Part shown: positions 54,102 to 62,563 of the stretch, in pieces | Layout of the letters: every line of letters starts with the position of its first letter | Position numbering within the stretch: position 1 is the stretch's first letter | NCBI RefSeq assembly: GCF_001421885.1 | Contig: NZ_LMLH01000001.1 | Span: forward strand, 63,151 to 127,150 | Direction of reading: 5' to 3' | DNA from: Pseudomonas sp. Leaf48 | GTDB taxonomy: Bacteria; Pseudomonadota; Gammaproteobacteria; Pseudomonadales; Pseudomonadaceae | Length of the DNA stretch: 64,000 nucleotides | Notes under the pieces: generated by a model | Database searches by the model: none | What the model was told of the DNA's origin: nothing | The model's input: the letters and a program-made list of their open reading frames with translations, nothing else | Program-made: the position numbers and the translations under genes

Positions 54102-54128
54102 CAGGTTTATACCTCCTTTATAAACCTG
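54102..54128. promoter_or_regulatory. Perfect palindrome in the RND operon leader
   Basis: CAGGTTTATA, seven bases (CCTCCTT), then TATAAACCTG: a perfect 10-bp inverted repeat 28 bases ahead of the adaptor start. On the minus strand the centre reads AAGGAGG and TATAAA occurs twice, so it may be an operator over the core promoter, or a hairpin that hides a ribosome-binding-like sequence. Confidence 0.6.
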
Positions 54129-54153
54129 TCTGGCGGTCAGCAGGGTGACTGCT

Positions 54154-54173
54154 AACTGACGGCGCTGTCAGTT
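54154..54173. promoter_or_regulatory. Candidate CopR/CusR-type regulator box
   Basis: AACTGAC, six bases (GGCGCT), GTCAGTT: a perfect inverted repeat whose TGAC-N6-GTCA core has the same spacing as the E. coli CusR box. It lies 80 bases upstream of the adaptor gene, where an activating response regulator would bind. Confidence 0.55.
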
Positions 54174-54218
54174 TCGTTTGCCTTGGCTGTCTCAGAAGCG
54201 ATGCAGGCTTCAAGGCAG

Positions 54219-54245
54219 ATCGCCAGCAAGCCGGCTCCTACAGGG
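54219..54245. repeat. Single REP element
   Basis: ATCGCCAGCAAGCCGGCTCC continuing TACAGG: one arm of the same type as REPIN 5, without a partner. It is between the LysR gene end and the RND operon promoter. Confidence 0.8.
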
Positions 54246-54257
54246 GCGCGGTCATCC

Positions 54258-55226
54258 TTAATTGGCTACCCGGACTCCGGCCATGCTCCCGCTCAATTCA
54301 TACGCCGCCAGCTCCGCCTGATGCGCCGCCAACAACTCCGGCAAAGACCCACGCAGGTACTCGACCCAGGTCTTGATCTTCGCATCCAGGTACTGCCGCG
54401 ACGGGTAGATCGCATACAGATTCAGTTCCTGCGAACGATAGTTGGGCATGACCCGCACCAGCGTGCCATTGCGCAAGCCGTCGATCGCTGCATACAACGG
54501 CAAAACACCGACGCCCATGCCGCTGGTGATCGCGGTTTTCATTGCATCGGCGGAGTTCACCAGGAACGGCGAGCTGTTGATGGTGACCATTTCCTGGCCG
54601 TCAGGGCCGTCGAAGGCCCATTTTTCCAGGGGGAGGACCGGGCTTACCAGACGCAGGCAGGCATGGTTGAGCAGGTCACTGGGTTTGTGTGCGCAGCCAT
54701 TGGCTTTGACGTAAGCCGGTGAGGCGCAAACGATACTGTAGGTGATACCCAGGCGCTGGGACACGAAGCCCGAGTCCGGCAGTTCGCTGGCAAGGACGAT
54801 GGACACGTCGTAGCCCTCGTCGAGCAGGTCCGGGACGCGGTTGGCCAGGGTCAGGTCGAAGGTCACGTCCGGGTGGGTCTTGCGGTAGCGGGCGATGGCG
54901 TCGATCACGAAGTGCTGACCGATGCCGGTCATGGTGTGCACCTTCAACTGACCGGCGGGGCGGGCGTGGGCGTCGCTGGCCTCGGCTTCGGCCTCTTCGA
55001 CATAGGCCAGGATCTGCTCGCAGCGCAGCAAGTAGCGCTTGCCGGCTTCGGTCAAAGCGATGCGCCGGGTGGTGCGGTTGAGCAGGCGGGTTTGCAGGTG
55101 GGCTTCCAGGTTGGAGACCGCGCGCGAGACGTTAGCCGTGGTGGTGTCCAGTTGCACGGCGGCAGCGGTAAAGCTACCGGCCTCGGCCACGTAACTGAAG
55201 GCGCGCATGTTTTGCAAAGTGTCCAT
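54258..55226 (-). CDS. LysR family transcriptional regulator
   Basis: 322 residues. The N-terminal winged helix is typical (MDTLQNMRAFSYVAEAGSFT, TTANVSRAVSNLEAHLQTRL, LLNRTTRRIALTEAG). The substrate-binding domain follows, with VTFDLTLANRVPDLLDEGYD and GMGVGVLPLYAAIDGLRNG. It resembles the CrgA/YhjC branch, many of which control efflux or detoxification genes next to them. It is divergent from the outer-membrane factor-FUSC operon, its likely target. The inducer is unknown. Confidence 0.93.
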   Translation of the reverse strand: MDTLQNMRAFSYVAEAGSFTAAAVQLDTTTANVSRAVSNLEAHLQTRLLNRTTRRIALTEAGKRYLLRCEQILAYVEEAEAEASDAHARPAGQLKVHTMTGIGQHFVIDAIARYRKTHPDVTFDLTLANRVPDLLDEGYDVSIVLASELPDSGFVSQRLGITYSIVCASPAYVKANGCAHKPSDLLNHACLRLVSPVLPLEKWAFDGPDGQEMVTINSSPFLVNSADAMKTAITSGMGVGVLPLYAAIDGLRNGTLVRVMPNYRSQELNLYAIYPSRQYLDAKIKTWVEYLRGSLPELLAAHQAELAAYELSGSMAGVRVAN

Positions 55227-55403
55227 GGGGAGCTCTCGGATGCGATGGCAAATTGTGACACGAAGTTTCAGAGGGGGTGACCCCCTACAAAGGGATTATC
55301 TCGCTAACGGTAACAAAGATTCACAGGAATCCCAGCTTATCGCCATTCGGGCCGACCAATAGAATTGCGCAACTTGGCAACTGGGGCTCGACCGCCGCAT
55401 AAC

Positions 55404-55495
55404 CTGTGGGAGCGGGCTTGCTCGCGAAGAGGGCATCATATTCAACACGGATGTTGACTGACAGACCGCCTTCGCGAGCAAGCCCGCTCCCACAA
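55404..55495. repeat. REP doublet (REPIN 6) in the LysR-OMF gap
   Basis: CCTGTGGGAGCGGGCTTGCT continuing CGCGAA, and the inverse TTCGCGAGCAAGCCC continuing GCTCCCACAA. It lies in the 331-base divergent gap 55227-55557. Apart from it, that gap holds only GTTTCAGAGGGGGTGACCCC-like sequence near the LysR start that I cannot assign. Confidence 0.9.
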
Positions 55496-55557
55496 AGGCG
55501 GATCTCCGGTTTCCAGAAAATCTCATGGCTCCCCTCTATCTTCAGGAAATCGCAGCA

Positions 55558-57069
55558 GTGCCGCGTCGCATCAGCAGAGCGCTTGAACCGCTCAGTGTTT
55601 TGGCTTTAACCCTGGCAATCAGCGGCTGCATCGGAACCGGAGGTATTGCCCCACAAGGCAAGGCGCTGGAGGCCAGTTCACTGGCCACCGACGAAGCCAT
55701 CCAGAGCGCCGCCCAGGATGCGCATTGGCCCACCGCACAATGGTGGCAGGCCTATGGCGATCCGCAACTGAGCCACTGGATCGAGCTCGCCGTGCAGGGC
55801 AGTCCGACCCTGGCCATGGCCGCCGCGCGGGTACGTCAGGCCAGGGCAATGGCCGGTATCGCCGAGGCTGCCGAGTCGCTGCAGATCAATGGCGAGTCCA
55901 CCCTCAAGCGCCACAACTGGCCCACCGATCAGTTCTACGGGCCGGGCGAGTTGGCCAATTCCACCACCTGGGACAACAACGCCGCCCTGGGCTTGAGCTA
56001 TGCCCTGGATCTCTGGGGCCGCGAAAGCAATGCCAGCGAGCGTGCCGTGGACATGGCGCATATGACGGTCGCCGAAGCACGCCAGGCCCGGCTCGAACTG
56101 CAGAACAATATCGTACGAGTGTACATCGAACTGTCATTGCATTACGCGCAGCGGGACATCGTCCAGGCAACACAGCAGCAGCAACAGCAAATCCTTGAGC
56201 TGGCGCAGCAGCGCCTGAGCGGCGGCATCGGCACGCATTTCGAAGTCAGCCAGGCCCGCACGCCGCTGCCGGAAAGTCATCGCCAGCTTGATGCCCTGGA
56301 CGAGGAAATCGCCCTGAGCCGCAATCAGCTCGCCGCCCTGGCAGGTTTCGGCCCGGGGCAGGCCGCGCAGTTGCAGCGCCCGATGCTGTCGCTGGATGCG
56401 CCATTGAAACTGCCGTCGTCGCTGCCGGCGCAACTGCTCGGCCAGCGTCCGGACGTGGTCGCCAGCCGTTGGCAAGTGGCGGCGCAAGCGCGGGGCATTG
56501 AAGTCGCCCATGCCGGTTTTTATCCCAACGTCGATCTGGTCGGCAGTCTCGGCTACATGGCCACCGGCGGCGGGGCGCTGGAGTTCCTCACCGGCAAGAA
56601 ACTCAACTACAGCGTCGGCCCGGCGATCTCCCTGCCGATCTTCGACGGCGGGCGGTTGCGCGCCGAACTGGGGGAAGCCTCGGCCGGATATGACATTGCC
56701 GTAGCGCGATACAACCAGACCCTGGTCAATGCGCTGAAGAATATCTCCGACCAGTTGATCCGCCGCGAATCCATGGACAAGCAGCAAGCCTTCGCCGCCG
56801 AATCGGTGGCCGCTGCGCAGAAGACCTGTGACATCGCGTTGATCGCCTGGCAGCGCGGGCTCACCGATTACCTCAACGTGCTCAACGCCCAGACCCTGCT
56901 GTTCAAGCAGCAACAAGTCCAGCAGCAGGTTCAGGCTGCGCGGTTGAGTGCCCATGCCGAACTGGTGACGGCGCTCGGCGGTGGCTTGGGAGCAGGCAAC
57001 GATGTACCGAACGACAGCCAGACCCAAGCACCGAAAACCCCGGCTCTACTTAAGAGCGTCGTGAATTGA
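55558..57069 (+). CDS. Outer-membrane efflux factor, OprM/NodT family lipoprotein
   Basis: 503 residues from GTG 55558. A lipoprotein signal ends at ISGC (Cys24). The TolC-like double repeat is visible: WWQAYGDPQLSHWIELAVQG and LGLSYALDLWGRESNASERA in the first half, PSSLPAQLLGQRPDVVASRW and VGPAISLPIFDGGRLRAELG in the second. It forms the trimeric channel of a tripartite pump. An in-frame ATG at 55525 would add eleven residues; GTG is preferred because of AGGA upstream and the normal signal length. It heads an operon with FUSC, DUF1656 and HlyD genes and may also serve the RND pump. Confidence 0.9.
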   Translation: MPRRISRALEPLSVLALTLAISGCIGTGGIAPQGKALEASSLATDEAIQSAAQDAHWPTAQWWQAYGDPQLSHWIELAVQGSPTLAMAAARVRQARAMAGIAEAAESLQINGESTLKRHNWPTDQFYGPGELANSTTWDNNAALGLSYALDLWGRESNASERAVDMAHMTVAEARQARLELQNNIVRVYIELSLHYAQRDIVQATQQQQQQILELAQQRLSGGIGTHFEVSQARTPLPESHRQLDALDEEIALSRNQLAALAGFGPGQAAQLQRPMLSLDAPLKLPSSLPAQLLGQRPDVVASRWQVAAQARGIEVAHAGFYPNVDLVGSLGYMATGGGALEFLTGKKLNYSVGPAISLPIFDGGRLRAELGEASAGYDIAVARYNQTLVNALKNISDQLIRRESMDKQQAFAAESVAAAQKTCDIALIAWQRGLTDYLNVLNAQTLLFKQQQVQQQVQAARLSAHAELVTALGGGLGAGNDVPNDSQTQAPKTPALLKSVVN

Positions 57070-57079
57070 ACACAAAACC

Positions 57080-57171
57080 TGTGGGAGCGGGCTTGCTCGC
57101 GAAGAGGGTGTGTCAGTCGACGGTTATGTTATCTGACACCCCGCTTTCGCGAGCAAGCCCGCTCCCACAAG
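57080..57171. repeat. REP doublet (REPIN 7) inside the OMF-FUSC operon
   Basis: TGTGGGAGCGGGCTTGCTCG and inverse CGAGCAAGCCCGCTCCCACA enclose a loop with GTCAGTCGACGG and ATCTGACACCCCGC. It fills most of the 147-base gap between the outer-membrane factor and FUSC genes. Confidence 0.92.
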
Positions 57172-57216
57172 GACCGAGTTCTCGCCGCACGATTTTTGAC
57201 CTTTGAGCAGAATTTG

Positions 57217-59421
57217 ATGACTCCCTTGCCCGCACCTTTGCGCTGGCTGTATTCCCTGGAATGGCGCCGGGGCTTCTTCGACTGGGCACGCAGCGATGGC
57301 GTGACCTGGGTCTACATCTTCAAAGTGCTGTTCGCCGCGTTCCTGACCCTGTGGCTGGCCATGCGCCTGGAGTTGCCGCAGCCGCGCACGGCGATGATCA
57401 CCGTGTTCATCGTCATGCAGCCACAAAGCGGGCAAGTGTTCGCCAAGAGCTTCTATCGTTTTCTCGGCACCCTGGCCGGGTCGGCGGTGATGGTGGCGCT
57501 GATTGCCTTGTTCGCGCAGAACACCGAACTGTTTCTTGGCGCGCTGGCGATCTGGGTCGGTATCTGTTCAGCCGGTGCCGCCCGTTGTCGCAACTTTCGC
57601 GCCTATGGTTTCGTGCTCGCCGGCTACACCGCGGCGATGGTTGGTTTGCCCGCCCTGGCGCACCCGGATGGCGCATTCATGGCGGCGGTCTGGCGGGTAT
57701 TGGAGATCTCCCTGGGCATACTTTGCTCGACACTGGTCAGCGCGGCGATCCTGCCGCAGACCGCCAGTGCGGCGATGCGCAACGCCTTGTACCAACGCTT
57801 CGGCGTGTTTGCCCAGTTCGTCACCGACGGCTTGCGCGGGCGCAGTCAGCGCGAGGCTTTCGAGGCCGGCAACGTGCGCTTTATCGCGCAAGCGGTGGGG
57901 CTGGAAGGGCTGCGCAGTGTCACCGTATTCGAAGACCCGCACATGCGCCGACGTAACGGCCGGCTCAGTCGGTTGAACAGCGAATTCATGGGCATCACCA
58001 CGCGCTTCAACGCCCTGCACCAGTTGCTCGAACGCCTGCGCAGCAATGACGTCGACCATGTCGTGGCAGCGATCAAACCCGGCCTGCACGAACTTGCCGA
58101 GGTGCTCGACGGCTTTAGCGGCCGCTCCCTGACCACGGCCGATGCAGCCCGTCTGGTCACGGCGTTGACGACCTATAAGGAGAGCTTGCCGGCCCAGGTC
58201 CGCAGCCTGCGCACGCTCTTTCAGGAGAGCGGGCCGAGTGACGCCGAGTTGCTGGATTTCCACACGGCCTATGAATTGCTCTATCGCTTCGTCGACGACC
58301 TGCACAGTTATGCACAGACCCACGCATCGCTGGCCGAGCACAGTCACGAGCGCGAGCATTGGGACGAACCGTTCACCCCGCAAACCAACTGGCTGGCCGC
58401 TGCGGCGTCGGGGATTCGCGCCGCGTTCATCCTGTTAGTGCTGGGCAGCTATTGGGTGGCTACCGCCTGGCCAAGCGGGGCCACCATGACCCTGATTGCT
58501 GCTGCCACAGTGGGCCTTTCCGCCGCCACGCCGAACCCGAAACGCATGGCATTCCAGATGGCCTGCGGGACGTTTCTGGGAGCGCTGATTGGCTTTTTCC
58601 AGATGTTTTTCATCTACCCATGGATCGACGGTTTTCCATTGCTCTGCGTAATGCTCGCACCGGTGATCGTACTCGGCTCGTTCCTCACCTCGCGGCCGCA
58701 ATATGCCGGCGTCGGCCTTGGGTTGCTGATCTTCTTCAGCACCGGTTCGGTTCCGGACAACCTGACCGTCTACAACCCCTACACCTTCATCAACGACTAC
58801 ATTGCCATGGTCTTGGGCATGCTGGTGTGCGCGGCGGCGGGGGCAATTATTCTGCCGCCCAACAGCCGCTGGTTGTGGCGACGGCTGGAACAGGATCTGC
58901 GCGGCCAGGTGGTGTATGCCATCAGCGGCAAACTCAAGGGCCTGGCGTCGAGATTCGAAAGCCGCACCCGCGATCTCCTGCATCAGGCCTACGGCCTCGC
59001 GGCGGGGCAGCCGCAAGTCCAGCGCGACTTGTTGCGCTGGATGTTCGTGGTGCTGGAGGTCGGCCACGCGATCATCGAGTTACGCAAAGAGCAGGCGATC
59101 CTGCCGGTGCATCCGGCGTATACCGAAACCCAGCCATGGCGCCAGGCGATCCGTGTCATGGGCCGTGCGCTGGTGCGGCTGTTTCTGCAACCCAACAGCA
59201 GCAACCTTGAACGCGCACTGGTTGCCGTCGACCACGCAATCAGTTGCGTGCAGGCCACCGATGAACCCTTCGCCCCGCACTTCGATACCTCGGCGTTGCG
59301 GCGGGTGAAGAGCTATCTGCACTTCATCCGCACCTCGTTGCTCGACCCGCAATCGCCGCTCGCCGGCTACTCCAACGCCATCGCCACTGCCAAGCCCCAA
59401 GGACTTGCACATGCCTCGTGA
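57217..59421 (+). CDS. FUSC family efflux pump (AaeB-like)
   Basis: 734 residues. Two sets of membrane segments flank long cytoplasmic regions, the FUSC layout: the first set starts VLFAAFLTLWLAMRLELPQP and RTAMITVFIVMQPQSGQV, the second near residue 410 (GIRAAFILLVLGSYWVATAW). E. coli AaeB exports aromatic carboxylic acids with the adaptor AaeA. Start: ATG 57217 (MTPLPAPLRWLYS); an in-frame TTG at 57196 is less likely. It is followed by DUF1656 and AaeA-like genes and preceded by an outer-membrane factor, so a full tripartite system is encoded. Substrate unknown. Confidence 0.92.
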   Translation: MTPLPAPLRWLYSLEWRRGFFDWARSDGVTWVYIFKVLFAAFLTLWLAMRLELPQPRTAMITVFIVMQPQSGQVFAKSFYRFLGTLAGSAVMVALIALFAQNTELFLGALAIWVGICSAGAARCRNFRAYGFVLAGYTAAMVGLPALAHPDGAFMAAVWRVLEISLGILCSTLVSAAILPQTASAAMRNALYQRFGVFAQFVTDGLRGRSQREAFEAGNVRFIAQAVGLEGLRSVTVFEDPHMRRRNGRLSRLNSEFMGITTRFNALHQLLERLRSNDVDHVVAAIKPGLHELAEVLDGFSGRSLTTADAARLVTALTTYKESLPAQVRSLRTLFQESGPSDAELLDFHTAYELLYRFVDDLHSYAQTHASLAEHSHEREHWDEPFTPQTNWLAAAASGIRAAFILLVLGSYWVATAWPSGATMTLIAAATVGLSAATPNPKRMAFQMACGTFLGALIGFFQMFFIYPWIDGFPLLCVMLAPVIVLGSFLTSRPQYAGVGLGLLIFFSTGSVPDNLTVYNPYTFINDYIAMVLGMLVCAAAGAIILPPNSRWLWRRLEQDLRGQVVYAISGKLKGLASRFESRTRDLLHQAYGLAAGQPQVQRDLLRWMFVVLEVGHAIIELRKEQAILPVHPAYTETQPWRQAIRVMGRALVRLFLQPNSSNLERALVAVDHAISCVQATDEPFAPHFDTSALRRVKSYLHFIRTSLLDPQSPLAGYSNAIATAKPQGLAHAS

Positions 59422-59611
59422 AATCGCCTTCCACGGCGTGTACATGCCGACCATGACCCTGATGTTCTTCATCGCGGCAGCGCTTGCCTGGGCGCTGGAC
59501 CGGTTCCTGTCCGGATTCGATCTGTACCGTTTTTTCTGGCACCCGGCGTTGCTGCGCCTGAGCCTGTTCACCTGTCTGTTCGGCGCCATGGCGCTGACTG
59601 TCTACCGTTGA
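59411..59611 (+). CDS. DUF1656 small membrane protein (AaeX-like)
   Basis: 66 residues, with two hydrophobic segments (MPTMTLMFFIAAALAWALD and LLRLSLFTCLFGAMALTVY). The motif PREIAFHGVYMP and position between FUSC and HlyD genes match AaeX/YdhI-type DUF1656 proteins, which always accompany such pumps; their role is not settled. It overlaps the FUSC gene by eleven bases. The start is ATG 59411. Confidence 0.9.
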   Translation: MPREIAFHGVYMPTMTLMFFIAAALAWALDRFLSGFDLYRFFWHPALLRLSLFTCLFGAMALTVYR

Positions 59612-59635
59612 CTCTCTATCACTGAGAATGCCCCG

Positions 59636-60499
59636 ATGAAAAAGTTTTTCAGCCTGCTCGCGACCCTGCTGGTGCTGGCCCTTGCGCTGTGGATCGGCCG
59701 CACCCTGTGGGAGCACTACATGAACACGCCGTGGACCCGCGACGGCCGTGTGCGCGCCGATATCATCAACGTCGCCGCCGACGTCACCGGCGAAGTGGTG
59801 GACGTGCCGGTGCGCGACAACCAACTGGTGAAGAAGGGCGATCTGCTGATGCAGATCGACCCCGAGCACTATCGGCTGGCGGTGAAACAGGCCAAGTCGC
59901 TGGTTGCCTCACGCAAGGCAACCTGGGAGATGCGCAAGGTCAACGCCCATCGCCGTGCCGATATGGACAACCTGGTAATCTCCCGGGAAAACCGCGACGA
60001 CGCCGGCAACCTCGCCGACGCGGCCCAGGCCGATTACCAGCAGGCCAAGGCGCAACTGGAAGCCGCCGAACTCAACCTCAAACGCACCGAAGTGCGTGCC
60101 GCGGTGGATGGCTACGTGACCAACCTCAACGTGCATCGCGGTGACTACGCGCGCATCGGCGAAGCGAAGATGGCTGTGGTCGACATGAATTCGTTCTGGG
60201 TCTATGGCTTCTTCGAAGAAACCAAACTGCCCCATGTGCGTGTGGGTGATAAAGCCGACATGCAACTGATGAGCGGCGAAGTGCTCAAGGGCCATGTGGA
60301 AAGCATCTCGCGCGGCATCTATGATCGCGATAACCCGGAAAGTCGCGAGTTGATCGCCGACGTCAACCCGACGTTCAACTGGGTGCGCCTGGCACAGCGG
60401 GTGCCGGTGCGGATACACATTGATGAAGTGCCGCAGGGGGTGCTGCTGGCGGCGGGGATTACTTGTACGGTGGTGGTCAAGTCTGCGGCCGGTGACTGA
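59636..60499 (+). CDS. HlyD family adaptor, AaeA-like
   Basis: 287 residues. An N-terminal membrane anchor (FFSLLATLLVLALALWIGRT) is followed by WTRDGRVRADIINVAADVTG, the lipoyl half-motif VVDVPVRDNQLVKKGDLLMQ, a short alpha-hairpin and the second half RTEVRAAVDGYVTNLNVHRG. This is the AaeA/YdhJ type of adaptor, joining the FUSC pump to the outer-membrane channel. It is the last gene of the operon, 24 bases after DUF1656. Confidence 0.93.
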   Translation: MKKFFSLLATLLVLALALWIGRTLWEHYMNTPWTRDGRVRADIINVAADVTGEVVDVPVRDNQLVKKGDLLMQIDPEHYRLAVKQAKSLVASRKATWEMRKVNAHRRADMDNLVISRENRDDAGNLADAAQADYQQAKAQLEAAELNLKRTEVRAAVDGYVTNLNVHRGDYARIGEAKMAVVDMNSFWVYGFFEETKLPHVRVGDKADMQLMSGEVLKGHVESISRGIYDRDNPESRELIADVNPTFNWVRLAQRVPVRIHIDEVPQGVLLAAGITCTVVVKSAAGD

Positions 60500-60533
60500 C
60501 CCCGAAGGCAAATGACACAGTGACCAGGGGGCC

Positions 60534-60590
60534 TGCCTGTGGCCAAGCGGTTTGCCTGTGGCGAGGGGGCTTGCCACAGAAACCCCGCCA
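60534..60590. repeat. Degenerate REP sequence
   Basis: TGTGGCGAGGGGGCTTGCC with a partial copy of CCTGTGGC just before it. It lies in the convergent gap after the AaeA-like gene and may help end transcription; no ordinary terminator was seen there. Confidence 0.45.
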
Positions 60591-60606
60591 AGCCACAGCG
60601 TTTGCG

Positions 60607-61005
60607 TCAGCCTTGGCAAAACGTCTCGTGCAAGTGCCGCCAGACCACCTTGCCATCCGCCTGTTTCTCGAACACCACGGTCGAGCGGCGATCCGAATGC
60701 TGACCGGTCGCGTCGGTTTGCTGCTCGCGATAACTCAGGGTCGCGCCGCCTTCGTGCAAGGCAATACCGCAAAACTCGCTGAGCTCGATGCGAAAGCCCA
60801 GCTTCTTTCCGCCAGCCTGGGTGAACAATTCGTTCAGCGCGTCGAAATCCAGCACCCTGCCCAATGGCGATACCATGGAAAATTGTGGTGAGAAGCGTGC
60901 CAGCAGTTGTTCGAGTTCCGACGCATCACGCTCCTCGGCCAGCCATTGTTCGATGGCTACGTGAGCCTGGATCACTTCGTCGAAGTATTGGGTGTAGTCG
61001 GTCAT
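60607..61005 (-). CDS. SnoaL-like / DUF4440 family protein
   Basis: 132 residues, NTF2-like cone fold by pattern: a helical N-terminus (YTQYFDEVIQAHVAIEQWLA), FSPQFSMVSPLGRVLDFDAL, and beta-strands ending VVFEKQADGKVVWRHLHETF. Members of this fold include small isomerases, cyclases and binding proteins, so no reaction can be named. The start is ATG 61005 with AGGA eight bases upstream. It is monocistronic, between REP elements. Confidence 0.8.
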   Translation of the reverse strand: MTDYTQYFDEVIQAHVAIEQWLAEERDASELEQLLARFSPQFSMVSPLGRVLDFDALNELFTQAGGKKLGFRIELSEFCGIALHEGGATLSYREQQTDATGQHSDRRSTVVFEKQADGKVVWRHLHETFCQG

Positions 61006-61045
61006 TTTGTTTCCTGGAATTCTGATGGTGTCTGTTCTGGTGTCA

Positions 61046-61130
61046 TCGCGAGCAGGCTCCCACAGTGATTGATGTTGAACACAAAACTTGTGTACGACAT
61101 CAATCACTGTGGGAGCGGGCTTGCCCGCGA
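61046..61130. repeat. REP doublet with extended arms (REPIN 8)
   Basis: TCGCGAGCAGGCTCCCACAG with GTGATTGATGT, and the inverse ACATCAATCAC followed by TGTGGGAGCGGGCTTGCCCG. The pairing runs past the REP motifs for another 11 bases. It lies between the DUF4440 gene and the SDR gene end. Confidence 0.88.
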
Positions 61131-61146
61131 AGGTGTCGACCCGGTC

Positions 61147-61971
61147 TCAGAGCTGCCCGCGCAAGCCGAACCGCTTCATCAATCCTGATTCCAGCAAGCC
61201 CTTGGGCACCAGCGCGGCCAGTAGCGGCAACGCCCGGCTACCATTGCCCAGGCGCACCAGCCGAGGCGGCTTGCTCTGCTGTACCGCCTTTAACAGGCCA
61301 GCCGCAAACTCACTGGCCGGAGTCGGGTTGTCCTGCGAAGCCCGGGCCCGCGCACGAATGCCTTCGCGCAACGGGAACCAGGGCGATTGTTCGCTGATCA
61401 GTTGCTCGGCTTCATGTCCGGCATTGCTGGCAAAACTGGAGGCGATGGCACCGGGCTGGACTTCCATCACGCGGATACCGAACGGCGCCAGCTCCATGCG
61501 CAAGGCATCGCTCAAGGCATGCACAGCGGCTTTCGACGCGCAGTAGGCACCGGCGAACGGCGTGACCAGAATGCCGGACACACTGCCGATATTCACCACC
61601 AGCCCTTTGGCCCGGCGCAGCACCGGGAACAGTGCGCGAGTCACGCCGACGATCGCGAACACATTGGTTTCGAACTGACGCTGCATGGCCTGCACGCCGC
61701 CGTCCAGCAATGGGCCCATGGCGCCGTAGCCAGCGTTGTTGATCAGCACATCAAGGCCACCGTGTAGCTGGTTGATTCGTTCTCGCAATGCTTCAAGTGC
61801 CGGGCCGTCGTTGACGTCCAGCTGCACTGCGGTAAATCCTGCGCCAGACAGTGTTACAACATCTTCAGTCCTGCGCGCAGTGGCCCAGACCTCATAGCCA
61901 GCAGTCTTGAACACATCGGCCAGGGCGCGGCCGATGCCGCTGGAACATCCGGTAATCAACGCAACGGGCAT
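61147..61971 (-). CDS. Short-chain dehydrogenase/reductase
   Basis: 274 residues. The NAD(P)-binding motif GCSSGIG is at 8-14, NNAGYG at 78-83, and the catalytic Ser130 (NIGSVSG), Tyr143 and Lys147 (YCASK) are in place. It is a classical SDR oxidoreductase with a C-terminal extension, close to the group often annotated as ketoreductases of unknown substrate. The start is ATG 61971 (MPVALITGCSS); the ORF upstream is not family-like. It lies 34 bases after the small membrane protein gene on the same strand. Confidence 0.92.
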   Translation of the reverse strand: MPVALITGCSSGIGRALADVFKTAGYEVWATARRTEDVVTLSGAGFTAVQLDVNDGPALEALRERINQLHGGLDVLINNAGYGAMGPLLDGGVQAMQRQFETNVFAIVGVTRALFPVLRRAKGLVVNIGSVSGILVTPFAGAYCASKAAVHALSDALRMELAPFGIRVMEVQPGAIASSFASNAGHEAEQLISEQSPWFPLREGIRARARASQDNPTPASEFAAGLLKAVQQSKPPRLVRLGNGSRALPLLAALVPKGLLESGLMKRFGLRGQL

Positions 61972-62005
61972 GGCGCGGTCCTTGTGCAGCGAAAAGAAGA
62001 GGCGA

Positions 62006-62470
62006 TCAGTCGGAGAAACTACCTTGCAAACGCTCGGCGCGAAACTCCAGGGTTTGCGGACGATAACCGGGCCGCAGTGGCGGCATGGGCAGACAGTCCT
62101 CCCAATTACCGCCAGGCAGTAGCTCGCCAGGGCCACGATAGCGTGGCGCGCTGTATTGATTGTCGGCGAGGTTGACCGTGTCGCCCGGCGCATAAGCGGC
62201 GACCCGCCAGCGCAATTCGGTCAGCGGTACGTCATTGCCATTATTCATGGTCAATTGCAGCGGGCGGTCAGCGGGACAGAGCTGCGGGGCGTAGCTGATG
62301 CGCAATTCCAGCCGTTGCAATTGCTTGAGCTCGCGGTGGTCCAGCCAGATGACCCAGGTGGCGACGATTCCCAGCCCCACGGCGGCAGCCATGGAAACGG
62401 GCAGGGCTTTGGCCGGGTAGCGCAGCAACAGAATCAGCCAGGTGATGACCAGCAGGATGCCGATGAACAT
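62006..62470 (-). CDS. Small membrane protein of unknown function
   Basis: 154 residues from ATG 62470; I do not recognise a named family. Two N-terminal hydrophobic segments (MFIGILLVITWLILLLRYP and VSMAAAVGLGIVATWVIWL) are followed by a soluble domain of about 100 residues with a beta-rich pattern (LQRLELRISYAP, LQLTMNNGNDVPLTELRWRV), probably periplasmic. Two Cys (CPADRP, WEDCLP) could form a disulfide. An upstream ATG at 62503 has an SD too close to it. It may be co-transcribed with the SDR gene. Confidence 0.7.
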   Translation of the reverse strand: MFIGILLVITWLILLLRYPAKALPVSMAAAVGLGIVATWVIWLDHRELKQLQRLELRISYAPQLCPADRPLQLTMNNGNDVPLTELRWRVAAYAPGDTVNLADNQYSAPRYRGPGELLPGGNWEDCLPMPPLRPGYRPQTLEFRAERLQGSFSD

Positions 62471-62563
62471 GGGCGCGCAAACCTCGAGAGTAGAGGAGGT
62501 CATCCTACCTAAGGGTGGGTGGGGTTGGCGATGGGGCCGGTCGGAGCATTACAAAAACCTGAA

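Noticed and set aside
54112..54118. AAGGAGG on the minus strand as the ribosome-binding site of the adaptor gene
   Set aside because: It lies about 38 bases from ATG 54074 with no closer in-frame start, and is better explained as the centre of a palindrome.
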